Below are positions 7,409 through 14,933 of a DNA stretch of 64,000 nucleotides, piece by piece. Made by a program: the position numbers and the translations under genes. The stretch comes from Streptomyces sp. NBC_01478. GTDB lineage: Bacteria > Actinomycetota > Actinomycetes > Streptomycetales > Streptomycetaceae. Each line of letters opens with the position of its first letter. Positions within the stretch are counted from its first letter, which is position 1. The DNA lies in the NCBI RefSeq assembly GCF_036227225.1, contig NZ_CP109444.1:7607501-7671500 (forward strand), written 5' to 3'. Below the pieces are notes generated by a model. It did no database searches. It was not told where the DNA came from and saw nothing but the letters and a program-made list of their open reading frames with translations.

Positions 7409-8250
7409 CCCTCGTGTCGGTACAGCGGGGTGACGCGGCGGCTCTCCAGTACGTCGAGCGTCTTGGGGTCGTAGCGACAGGAAATGAGCGTCGAGAACCG
7501 GCGGGTGCGAACTTCTCGGTACAGCTCAGCGAGGTTGTTCTCCAAGTAGTGCACGACCCCGTTGGCGCCTATGGCGTGGATTCCGGCGATGTACAAGAAC
7601 GTGCCACGGCCGTCCAGTCGGGGGAGTCGGCCCAGGTAGCCGAAGTCGCCGGCCGTGCCGTCCTCATCCATCGGCGATCGGTACTCCTTGCCGGCCTTCT
7701 GGTCCACCAGGTGCCAGGCTCGGTCTTTCTCAAAGCGCAGGTTGTCGTCCCCTTCGAGCACCTGGGCAACGATGGGCGACAGTCGCGGTCCACAGACGAC
7801 CACGTGGTTGTCACGGTTGAGGTTGACGATTCCCGTCGTCGGGATCACCTCGTACTCGGCCTCAAGCTTCATCCCGCCCAGCAGCTTGCGCAGGTGGTCG
7901 AAGTTCTTGAGGTCTTCCCTGGTCACGACCTCACTCGGGTTCTGGTCAGGGCCCTTGCCTGCCTCGGGCTTGCCACCGAGCGACACGGTCACCAGGTTTG
8001 TGCCGAAGAACGCGCGCTCCGGGGGTGGTCCGGCGGACGCTAGCTGCCCTACGCGACCTCGGCTCACCCCGAGCTGCGTGGCGATTTCGGTCTGAGTCAT
8101 GCCGGACGCCTGCGCTTCTTCGATGGCCTCGCGGCGGATGCGGGACAGCTCAAGCACCCATCCCTGATAGGTCGCCATCAGGTCGGTCGCTGCTTTGGCC
8201 CGGTCGACCGGGGCCGCGATCTCAGAGACCCGCTTCATGTCGTCGTGCAC
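7405..8250 (-). CDS. HTH protein with uncharacterised C-terminal domain, partner of the PP2C-like phosphatase
   Basis: A 281-residue protein. Residues ~30-75 form a sigma-region-4/XRE-like helix-turn-helix (SGMTQTEIATQLGVSRGRVG). The ~170-residue C-terminal part is not one I can name; it contains NHVVVCGPRLSPIVAQVLEG and a glycine-rich GRGTFLYIAGIHAIGANG that could form a ligand-binding alpha/beta fold. The start is GTG at 8250, preceded by a GAGGAG-type ribosome-binding site. It overlaps the phosphatase gene by 4 bp. Upstream are two inverted repeats, likely operators. It may sense a ligand and, with the phosphatase, control element genes (inference). Confidence 0.7.
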   Translation of the reverse strand: MHDDMKRVSEIAAPVDRAKAATDLMATYQGWVLELSRIRREAIEEAQASGMTQTEIATQLGVSRGRVGQLASAGPPPERAFFGTNLVTVSLGGKPEAGKGPDQNPSEVVTREDLKNFDHLRKLLGGMKLEAEYEVIPTTGIVNLNRDNHVVVCGPRLSPIVAQVLEGDDNLRFEKDRAWHLVDQKAGKEYRSPMDEDGTAGDFGYLGRLPRLDGRGTFLYIAGIHAIGANGVVHYLENNLAELYREVRTRRFSTLISCRYDPKTLDVLESRRVTPLYRHEG

Positions 8251-8742
8251 AGCTCTCCACTCCTCGTCTAGGGGGGCTAGCGAACTCTATCGCTAGAGGG
8301 GGTTGCGCGCACCCCTCCTGTTTGCTTACGGTACCTATCAGGAAAGAGCGCAACCCCCCCTAAGCAACGTAGGGAGGGTGCGTCACACCTGCTTGACCTG
8401 CAAGAACAGCACACCCAGGAGCCCCGCTGTGGACGGGGGGAGGGCACCGGACAGTCGTCTGCCTCGCGGCAGGCGATCCCTTGGCAGTCCGGATGGCAGA
8501 CCGAAAGGTCAGGTCTCTGCCTACAACGGGGCCCTAGCGAGCTGTACCTGATCCGGCAGCCGCGTCCCCGAAAGAGACCACTCATCCACCGCAGTTCTCT
8601 GCGGCCGGTTGCCTCCGCTGCTCGTCTCGTACGAGCAGCGCTGAGGGGAGCCGGAAACCCGACTTCAACGGCGCGCGGCCCCGGTGCTCGAACACCGGGA
8701 CCGCTGTTCGGGCCGTTCACCTGTGGAAGGACACACGACCCA
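8251..8742. other. 492-bp divergent control region
   Basis: This region lies between the HTH/PP2C operon (minus) and the DUF6284-to-traB transfer operon (plus). It contains the inverted repeats described separately at 8277-8361. The rest shows only short frames without ribosome-binding sites. A plus-strand frame at 8303-8551 and a minus-strand frame at 8277-8759 are judged to be noise. It probably holds the promoters for both operons. Confidence 0.5.
8277..8361. promoter_or_regulatory. Nested inverted repeats upstream of the HTH/PP2C operon
   Basis: Two inverted repeats adjoin. CTAGCG-N8-CGCTAG occupies 8277-8296. AGGGGGTTGCGC at 8297-8308 is mirrored by GCGCAACCCCCC(C)T at 8348-8361, a 12-bp arm with about 39 bp between arms. 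They begin 27 bp upstream of the HTH gene start and fit operators for autoregulation of that protein. The longer pair could also form a stem-loop in RNA. Confidence 0.45.
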
Positions 8743-9012
8743 ATGGACCACATCGTCACCGTTCAAGATGCTGTTACCGCGTTCGCCGACTTCATGGAGC
8801 CGACGGACGCCGAGCTGGACGCCATCGAGCTGGAGATGCCCGCGATCCTGGCGGACGTTGACCTGCTGGACGCGCAGATCATCACGCTGGACCGCGCTTC
8901 GACGGAGCTGGACGTCCGGCGTATCCGCCGGGCCCGGCGCCGTCTGCTCACCGCCTGCCGCGAGTTGGCGAACCGCACCGGCGACGGGATGCTGCCGGAG
9001 GTCGGCGCATGA
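8743..9012 (+). CDS. DUF6284-like hypothetical protein
   Basis: An 89-residue acidic helical protein (TDAELDAIELEMPAILADVD, then RRIRRARRRLL). It resembles the short DUF6284 proteins that precede Spd/TraB genes in Streptomyces conjugative elements. The ATG at 8743 follows GGAAGGA at suitable spacing. Its stop overlaps the next start by 4 bp. Function is unknown; position suggests the first gene of the transfer operon. Confidence 0.75.
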   Translation: MDHIVTVQDAVTAFADFMEPTDAELDAIELEMPAILADVDLLDAQIITLDRASTELDVRRIRRARRRLLTACRELANRTGDGMLPEVGA

Positions 9013-9875
9013 GGACCAATGCCGCAAAGACCGTCCTGCCCGCTGTTGCGATGACGGCCGTGTCCATGGTGCTCACCCTGGCCGTGGTCATGATGTGGCT
9101 CGGTACGGCGGTGCCGTGGCCCGTCGCTCTGGTCGTCGGTCTGGGGATCGACGGTGGTTGGTTGGCTACCCTCGCCTACGAACGTCGCCTGGCCGCGCAG
9201 GGCGATCACTCCCGCACGGTGACCGGGGTCGGCTGGTGCTTCGGCGCCATCGCGGCCGGCGTCCTGGTCGCACATGCCCTCACCGCTGAAGCGTCCTCCG
9301 GGGCGTGGCTGGCGGTGGCGTGGTTGCCGATCGCGGCCAAGGCCCTGTGGCTTGTGCATGGCATGTGGGAGCGCACCGCGCTCACTCCTACCGCGCTGGA
9401 CGCCATCCGGGGCATCCAGCAGGAAGCCCGCGACGAAGCCGCCGTGGCCCGCGCCCGCCTGCGGGCGGAAGCGGCCACGGAGACGACGCGGTTGACGGCC
9501 GTGACGCAGGCGGGGGCGAGCGTCGCCCGGGTGCAGGCCAAGACCGCTCAGAGTCTGTCGCGGGCATGGTCGACGCTGGAGACGGCACGGCAGGGCGAGG
9601 ACACCGGCAGGGCGCTGACCAGCGTGACGCGCCCCGTCACACCCGGCGTCACACCCACCTGGGACCTCCCCGTGTGGGGACGCTCCGAGCCGGTACCGGC
9701 CCTCGGCTGGGCGGCACCCGCGCTCACTGATGGGGAGCTTGGCGGGCTGGTCGATGAGATCCGCACCAGTGAGGCGCCTGCTCTGTCGTATCGCGAGATG
9801 GCGATCCGCTTCCGGGCGGCCGGCCACTCCGCATCCGAGGTCCGTCTCCGTGCCGCCTGGAAGCGGGTCGCCTGA
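9009..9875 (+). CDS. Spd-type membrane protein, DUF2637-like
   Basis: A 288-residue membrane protein with about four predicted transmembrane helices in residues ~8-120 (e.g. AVAMTAVSMVLTLAVVMMWL, WPVALVVGLGIDGGWLATLA). A charged coiled-coil region follows (~130-200, rich in Ala/Arg/Glu), and the C-terminus (SYREMAIRFRAAGHSASEVR) looks like a small helix-turn-helix. This layout matches DUF2637/Spd proteins of AICEs, which help spread the transferred element between mycelial compartments together with TraB (family knowledge). It is coupled to the preceding gene by a 4-bp overlap. Confidence 0.7.
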   Translation: MRTNAAKTVLPAVAMTAVSMVLTLAVVMMWLGTAVPWPVALVVGLGIDGGWLATLAYERRLAAQGDHSRTVTGVGWCFGAIAAGVLVAHALTAEASSGAWLAVAWLPIAAKALWLVHGMWERTALTPTALDAIRGIQQEARDEAAVARARLRAEAATETTRLTAVTQAGASVARVQAKTAQSLSRAWSTLETARQGEDTGRALTSVTRPVTPGVTPTWDLPVWGRSEPVPALGWAAPALTDGELGGLVDEIRTSEAPALSYREMAIRFRAAGHSASEVRLRAAWKRVA

Positions 9876-9915
9876 TGTGCGCCTCGGCAAGCGCTTCGGC
9901 GAAGGGGAGTTGAGC

Positions 9916-10233
9916 ATGTCGAAGTCCGAGATCCGCCGTCTGGACCGTGAGATCGAGAAGACCGCCGCGAAGCTGGAAGCGGTGAAGCGGGGCGAGTGGT
10001 GGCCGTTGAACGGCTCCGAGCGCCGTGCCATGGCCCGCGCCATCGCGGGCGGCTCCTACCAGGTTGTACGCGGCAGGAACCCCGGCCGTGCCGAGCGGCA
10101 GATGGACACCACCGGCTCCGCCGCCGAAGGTCGGCTGACCGCCGAACTGACCGCCCTGCACAACGAGAAGCAGCGCCTGATCACGGAAGCCGCCCGCGCC
10201 AAGGCCGCGAAGAAAGCGTCGGGGTGGTGGTGA
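9916..10233 (+). CDS. Small coiled-coil hypothetical protein of the transfer operon
   Basis: A 105-residue, strongly charged, mostly helical protein. It begins MSKSEIRRLDREIEKTAAKL and ends in a second helical segment (ELTALHNEKQRLITEAARAK), suggesting coiled-coil association. The ATG at 9916 was chosen because GGGGAG lies 7 bp upstream and because earlier in-frame codons fall inside the Spd gene. Its stop overlaps the next GTG start (GTGA). No function is assigned. Confidence 0.65.
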   Translation: MSKSEIRRLDREIEKTAAKLEAVKRGEWWPLNGSERRAMARAIAGGSYQVVRGRNPGRAERQMDTTGSAAEGRLTAELTALHNEKQRLITEAARAKAAKKASGWW

Positions 10234-10538
10234 GCGTGGGCCGCCGTTGTCCCGCCGCCCACCCGGAGGACCCGACCCCCTGCGACGGTCCCCCGGCCGT
10301 GACCGTTCTCGACGCCACCGATGCCGGTGCCGATGGCTGCGAACACCACGGCGCCCGGCTGCTGGCCTCCCTGGACCGGAGTCGCGTCTACGCCCTTCCG
10401 GAGGCTCCGGCCGGCGCCGCCATCCGCGTGTTCAAGGCCGCCGACACGATCCGCCCCTTCTGCTGGTACGAGGACGCGCCGCGTACGGAGTCGTCCCAGC
10501 TCAGCCATGCCGAGAACCGCGCCCGGCACCAGCGCTGA
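10230..10538 (+). CDS. Hypothetical protein immediately upstream of traB
   Basis: A 102-residue protein starting with GTG in a GTGA overlap with the preceding gene. It has a Cys/His-containing N-terminal half (VGRRCPAAHPEDPTPCDG, CEHHGARLL) and no membrane segment. I do not recognise a family. It is 58 bp before traB and in the same direction, so it belongs to the transfer operon. Confidence 0.55.
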   Translation: MSVGRRCPAAHPEDPTPCDGPPAVTVLDATDAGADGCEHHGARLLASLDRSRVYALPEAPAGAAIRVFKAADTIRPFCWYEDAPRTESSQLSHAENRARHQR

Positions 10539-10596
10539 CCCTCTCACCTTTCCTCGAACTCCCGCCCCACACAGGGCAGTCAGGAGTACCCCCAGC

Positions 10597-12729
10597 ATGT
10601 CCGAGAACGTCGTACGCCTCGTCAAAACCCCGTCGACCGGCCCCGAGCCGGAGGCGACGCCCATGGTGCTGACCGTGGTCCCCGACGCCCCGCCCGCGCC
10701 TCTGGTGCCGTTGTGGGTGCGCTCCGGGCGGGCCTTGAAGACTGCTGTCACCCACGAGAACACCAAGTCCGCTGCCCGTGCGGTGGCCCGGCACAGTCTC
10801 TACGCGTTCAACGGGGGCCGGATCGTGGCCCGCCGCACCTGGGACGGCAAGACCGGCGCCCGCTACGAGCGCATGATCCGTACGGCGGAAGCCGCGGGGA
10901 ACCTGGAAGCGGCGGAGGAGTGGGAGGAGCGGTTGCAGCGCTTCCGTGCCGCCCGCCACCACCGCCGCATGGACCTCTTGCACTCGCCCGTGGAGGCCGC
11001 CAAGGGCATCGGGGTCGGCGTCGGTATGGGCGTCGGGGTGCTGGTCGCGCTCGGGGTCGTGATGGCCATCAACACCAAGAACGTCGGCGACGTCATCACC
11101 CCGCTCGCCGCGACGATCGACTTCATCGCCACCCTGATCCGGATCGTGCAAATCATCTGGCCCACCGCCGTCATCCTCGGTCCGCTGTTCGCCCTGCTCG
11201 CCCTGTGGGCGGTCGGCAGCAAGCAGCAAGCCGCACCGACCTGGACCCTGCCCGCCAACGTCCGCAACGGCGAGGGCGAGCCGATTACCCCGTCCATCGT
11301 CGTCAAGGCCCTGCGCGACCTGGGAGTGCCCGCGCTGCGCAACGCCATCAAGGAGATGGGCGACGCCGGCGCGAGCATGTTGGGTCCAATCCGGATCGCC
11401 GGATGCGGCGTGGAAGTCGACGTCACCCTCCCCTCAGGGGTCTCGACGAACGAGATCCAGCAGCGCCGCCGCAAGCTGGCGGAGAACCTGTCCAGGCACG
11501 AGCACGAGGTGTTCATCACCATCCCCGAAGCCGCCCGCACCGTCCGCCTATGGGTCGCCGACTCGGGGGCGTTGGATGAGCCGATCGGCCCGTCTCCGCT
11601 GGTCACCGACGAGACGATGACCGCCGACTACACAAAGGGCAAAGCCCCCTGGGGGCAGGACCTGCGCGGCGACGCCGCAGCCCTGTCCGTGTATCAGCGC
11701 CACCTGCTGATTACCGGGTTGTCGAACCAGGGCAAGACCGTCGCCCTGCGCTCCCTCGCCCTGTGGCTGGCGCTCGACAAGTCGGTGCAGTTCCTCATGG
11801 GTGACCTCAAGGGCATCGGCGACTGGAAGATGTTCGACGGCGTGGCCACCACCCTGATCCAGGGGCCGACCGACGAGCACGTCATCCAGGTCACCGAGAT
11901 GGTCGAAGGCGCCGTAGACGAGATGAACCGCCGGCTGATGTCCCCGCCCGGCACCGTGTTCCCCGCCCTGATCGTCCTGGTCGACGAGGCGCAGGTGGCA
12001 TTCATGTGCCCGCTCAAGGACGAGGACGGCCGCTTCTACGGCGGATCGAAGGCCACGTCGCGGTACTTCATGGCCGTCCGCAAGATCCACAACCAGGGCC
12101 GTGCCGTGAACGTGCTGATGTGGCAGGGCACCCAGGACCCCACCGACCAGAACCTCCCCAAGCTCGTCCGCGAAGGCGCCCACACCCGGGCCTCGCTCGC
12201 GCTGGGCACGGAGTCGCAGGCGCGGATGGCGCTGGGGGACAAGGCCGTCGACGGCGGCGCCGCCCCCAACCTGCTGCGCCCCGGTCTGGATCAGGGAACC
12301 CTCGTGGTCGCGTCCTCCGGGATCGACATCCCGAAGGGGCAGTCGTCGATCACGGTGCGCACGCACTACGTCGACGACGACGCGGCCGAAGCCATCATCG
12401 AGCGCGCCAAGGCCCTGCGCGACGGCGTCACCACGCTGACCGTCATCGAGCGGGGCGAGTACCGCGACCCGCTCGCCGACATCGCGTCCGTGGTCGGTGA
12501 CGCCTCCCGGGTCCTGACCCAGGACGTGCTCAAGCGGCTCGCCGCGCTGAACGCGGACGCCTACGGGAAGTGGTCGTTCCTCGACCTCAAGCGCGTCCTG
12601 GACGGCACCGGAGCCGAGCCGTACAAGTCGGATGGCCGCATGGTCATCGGCCGTGACCGCCTCGCCCGCGCTCTCGCCAACCGCGACGACGATACCAACG
12701 GCGAGGGTTCCGCTTCCACTGCCGGATGA
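10597..12729 (+). CDS. traB: TraB-type FtsK/SpoIIIE DNA translocase
   Basis: A 710-residue conjugal transfer ATPase. In Streptomyces elements TraB forms a hexameric membrane pore that moves double-stranded DNA between hyphae. The N-terminal ~130 residues are cytosolic. Two hydrophobic segments follow near residues 140-160 (GIGVGVGMGVGVLVALGVVM) and 185-215. The motor domain carries a Walker A (TGLSNQGKTVAL, ~370-380) and a Walker B (PALIVLVDEAQ, ~460). The C-terminal ~100 residues form the expected winged-helix DNA-recognition module (ALNADAYGKWSFLDLKRVLD). The ATG at 10597 was chosen because CAGGAG lies ~11 bp upstream; the longer open frame is a shadow of the preceding gene. The repeat cluster just downstream is a candidate recognition site. 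Confidence 0.92.
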   Translation: MSENVVRLVKTPSTGPEPEATPMVLTVVPDAPPAPLVPLWVRSGRALKTAVTHENTKSAARAVARHSLYAFNGGRIVARRTWDGKTGARYERMIRTAEAAGNLEAAEEWEERLQRFRAARHHRRMDLLHSPVEAAKGIGVGVGMGVGVLVALGVVMAINTKNVGDVITPLAATIDFIATLIRIVQIIWPTAVILGPLFALLALWAVGSKQQAAPTWTLPANVRNGEGEPITPSIVVKALRDLGVPALRNAIKEMGDAGASMLGPIRIAGCGVEVDVTLPSGVSTNEIQQRRRKLAENLSRHEHEVFITIPEAARTVRLWVADSGALDEPIGPSPLVTDETMTADYTKGKAPWGQDLRGDAAALSVYQRHLLITGLSNQGKTVALRSLALWLALDKSVQFLMGDLKGIGDWKMFDGVATTLIQGPTDEHVIQVTEMVEGAVDEMNRRLMSPPGTVFPALIVLVDEAQVAFMCPLKDEDGRFYGGSKATSRYFMAVRKIHNQGRAVNVLMWQGTQDPTDQNLPKLVREGAHTRASLALGTESQARMALGDKAVDGGAAPNLLRPGLDQGTLVVASSGIDIPKGQSSITVRTHYVDDDAAEAIIERAKALRDGVTTLTVIERGEYRDPLADIASVVGDASRVLTQDVLKRLAALNADAYGKWSFLDLKRVLDGTGAEPYKSDGRMVIGRDRLARALANRDDDTNGEGSASTAG

Positions 12730-12749
12730 CAGGGATCCGCACCCGGGAG

Positions 12750-12913
12750 GGTCAGGGAGGCAGGGAGAAGTCCCTGAACCCCTCCCTGACCCGCCTCCCT
12801 GCCCCTGACCTGCACGGGTGATCGTTCAGGGAGGCAGGGAGGACCCGCAGGCCAGACCCCGAAAACCCCCTCTACACGCCCCCAGCAAGGGGGTGTCTCT
12901 GCCTCCCTGACCC
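12750..12913. repeat. CCTCCCTG octamer cluster after traB, candidate clt locus
   Basis: Six exact copies of CCTCCCTG are present: plus strand at 12781, 12794 and 12902, minus strand at 12753, 12827 and 12835. GGGTCAGGGAGG at 12749-12760 is the exact inverse of CCTCCCTGACCC at 12781-12792, a 12-bp stem with a 20-nt loop, and GCCTCCCTGACCC recurs at 12901. TraB proteins recognise short repeated octamers (TRS) in the clt region near traB (family knowledge). It could alternatively be a traB terminator. Confidence 0.55.
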
Positions 12914-12921
12914 TTGCTCAG

Positions 12922-13395
12922 ATGGGATTCCGCATGTACCCCGAACCCGCCCGCCACACGCCTGCCGAACGGGCCGTGACCGTTCACCAGCCCACCCCGC
13001 TACCGGCCGCCGCCATGGCGCCGGCACTGGTTGTTCCGGTCCAGCCGCACACCATCCCGTCCGTGGCGAGCATCGTCCTGCCGGACGGACGGGTCGTCAC
13101 CGGCTACGCCATCAACCCCGCACAGCCCGAACCCGTCATGGCCAAGTCGGCTGTCTCCCGCGCGGCGGTGAACATCGCGCTTGGGGGCATCGGATTCCTC
13201 GCCGTGTGCGGCGGACTGCTCATGCTGACCGCTTTCATCACCGCGCTGACCGCGCTAATCACTCAGCTCATCACGCTCGTGGCTGTGATCTTCGGCGGGT
13301 GGATCGCCGTGCAGGTCTTCAGCACACGCAGCTACCAGGGCGGGACCACGGTCAACATCCGCAAAGCGATCTTCAAGCGCAACAAGTTCGGGTGA
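12922..13395 (+). CDS. Small Spd-like membrane protein
   Basis: A 157-residue protein with a proline-rich soluble N-terminal half and two hydrophobic segments at about 80-130 (IGFLAVCGGLLMLTAFITAL, then LITLVAVIFGGWIAVQVF), followed by a basic tail. Size and location after traB fit small Spd proteins that assist intramycelial spread. ATG codons at 12922 and 12934 are both possible; neither has a strong ribosome-binding site. It is separated from traB by the CCTCCCTG cluster. Confidence 0.65.
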   Translation: MGFRMYPEPARHTPAERAVTVHQPTPLPAAAMAPALVVPVQPHTIPSVASIVLPDGRVVTGYAINPAQPEPVMAKSAVSRAAVNIALGGIGFLAVCGGLLMLTAFITALTALITQLITLVAVIFGGWIAVQVFSTRSYQGGTTVNIRKAIFKRNKFG

Positions 13396-13396
13396 G

Positions 13397-13858
13397 CTAC
13401 ACGCTCAGTTCTGGATGCTCGGCCCAGTATTTGTTCAGTGCAGCCCACCACATCGGGTGCTCTCCGACCATGTAGACCAGCGCCGGAGAGGTGCGCCGGA
13501 GAGACAGAGCGAAGTCCCGCCATCCCACGTAGAACTTGATGTCGGGATTGGTTTCAGCGATCACGAGGCCGTAGTCCACCACGTCGGCGAACATGCCCGC
13601 GATGGTGAGCACACGAGCCCGCTGATTCTCTTCGTTGGGAAGCGGAGCACTGCCGTAGAAGTGACCGTACAACCATGGTTCTGCGGCAATGAGGCTCTCG
13701 ATGTGGTGGAGCCGTTCCATCCCGTTGTACATGGCGGACACGCCTGCCATGACGTTGTTGATCGACGTCTGTCGCGTCAGTTCCCGCGTCTGCCAGCTCG
13801 ACACGAGCAATGACACGACGACACCGATAGACGCGATTACCCCAAAGATATCGCCCAC
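13397..13858 (-). CDS. Hypothetical protein with N-terminal membrane anchor
   Basis: A 153-residue protein starting with one hydrophobic segment (IFGVIASIGVVVSLLVSSW) followed by a soluble domain rich in aromatic residues. I do not recognise the family. It is on the opposite strand to the transfer and replication genes, with its stop 1 bp from the upstream Spd-like gene's stop, so it is a separate transcription unit. Independently transcribed membrane-anchored genes at such positions are often accessory cargo, e.g. exclusion or defence functions (guess). Confidence 0.6.
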   Translation of the reverse strand: MGDIFGVIASIGVVVSLLVSSWQTRELTRQTSINNVMAGVSAMYNGMERLHHIESLIAAEPWLYGHFYGSAPLPNEENQRARVLTIAGMFADVVDYGLVIAETNPDIKFYVGWRDFALSLRRTSPALVYMVGEHPMWWAALNKYWAEHPELSV

Positions 13859-13983
13859 CGGACCCCCCGAAAAAGTACCGGTGCTCTACCCCTGCGAATG
13901 ATCCATTAACGGTGTGCCTCTGAAGCGCAGCTCAGCGCAGGAGGCCCCGGTACTGCTCCGACCATCCCGACACCCAGCTACGC

Positions 13984-14029
13984 CAAGGGCGACCCCCCTC
14001 TCACGCCAATGAATGCGGGGTCGCCCTTG
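13984..14029 (+). promoter_or_regulatory. 13-bp inverted repeat in the leader of the primase-polymerase gene
   Basis: CAAGGGCGACCCC at 13984-13996 is the exact inverse of GGGGTCGCCCTTG at 14017-14029, with a 20-nt loop. It ends 38 bp before the ATG at 14068. It could be a terminator insulating the replication genes, a leader hairpin controlling them, or a protein site. No T-run follows. Confidence 0.5.
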
Positions 14030-14067
14030 CCAACGTGTCCTCAACAGACCTGTTGGAGGTCTCCAGC

Positions 14068-14931
14068 ATGACCCAACTCACCGACGTTCGGCGAGTAGCC
14101 CCGCTGCATAGCGCGCTGACGCTCGCCGCGAACGAGGTCCCCTCGCTGCCGCTGCGGGCGGGGAAGGTGCCGTTCGGCAATTGTCATACCTGCGCGAAGA
14201 ATGCGTGCGGTGGCCGGCCGAACATGAAGACTGCGGGCCCCTGCACGTGCCCGGGCGTCTGCCACGCGTGGGCCGCCGCCACCACCGACCCGCACGTCCT
14301 CAACTCCTCCCAGTGGGAGGCGGCATGGCGGCAGGCGGCGGCGGTCGGCTACCACCCCGGGGGCGCCGGGTTGACCGTGGTCGACCTCGACAACGCGGCA
14401 GCCATCACGTGGGCCCTGCGGACCTTGCCCGCCACGCGGATCGTGCCGACGACCCGCGGACAGCACTGGCTCTACCGGGGCGTCATGCAGTCCGCCAACG
14501 CGGTCCGTCCCGGCGTAGACATCAAGTCGCTGATGTCCTACGCCCGTTGGCTCGGGCCCGGCACCGGACACATGACCGCGCTGCCGAACGTCGTACGCGC
14601 GCTGACCGTGAAAGAACCCACCCCTGCCCGGCCCACACCGCAGGCCATCGCCGTGCCCACACGGGGCGGGGACGGTGTGTGCCGTCACCGCACGTCCGCT
14701 TTCCTGGACCGTGGCATCGCCATGGCGGAGCAGCGCATCACTCAAGCCCGCGAGGCGGTACACGCCACCGTCTACCGGACATTCCTCGCCGTGCTCTCCA
14801 CACACGGCCGGTGCGGCTGCCTCACCGACACGCACGTGGCGCGGCTGTTCACCGCCGCGCAGGCCATGGGCGAATCACCCCGCCACTGCACGGACGCGTG
14901 GACGAACGCCCGCACCACATTGGGACTGTGA
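14068..14931 (+). CDS. Bifunctional DNA primase/polymerase (prim-pol)-type protein
   Basis: A 287-residue replication protein. The N-terminal half carries a Cys-rich segment (NCHTCAKNACGGRPNMK), then the prim-pol-like pattern GAGLTVVDLDNAAA (metal-binding DxD), IVPTTRGQHWLYRG and VDIKSLMSYARWLGPGTG. This pattern is typical of AICE primase-polymerase proteins. Prim-pol enzymes prime and extend DNA at the element's origin (family knowledge). ATG 14068 is preferred over GTG 14035 because GGAGG lies at 14054-14058. It is followed after 2 bp by the ATPase gene, forming a two-gene replication operon. Confidence 0.8.
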   Translation: MTQLTDVRRVAPLHSALTLAANEVPSLPLRAGKVPFGNCHTCAKNACGGRPNMKTAGPCTCPGVCHAWAAATTDPHVLNSSQWEAAWRQAAAVGYHPGGAGLTVVDLDNAAAITWALRTLPATRIVPTTRGQHWLYRGVMQSANAVRPGVDIKSLMSYARWLGPGTGHMTALPNVVRALTVKEPTPARPTPQAIAVPTRGGDGVCRHRTSAFLDRGIAMAEQRITQAREAVHATVYRTFLAVLSTHGRCGCLTDTHVARLFTAAQAMGESPRHCTDAWTNARTTLGL

Positions 14932-14933
14932 CC

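Noticed and set aside
8277..8759. Minus-strand frame of 160 codons in the divergent region
   Set aside because: It crosses the presumed promoters and the DUF6284-like start, has low-complexity Arg/Ser content and no ribosome-binding site.
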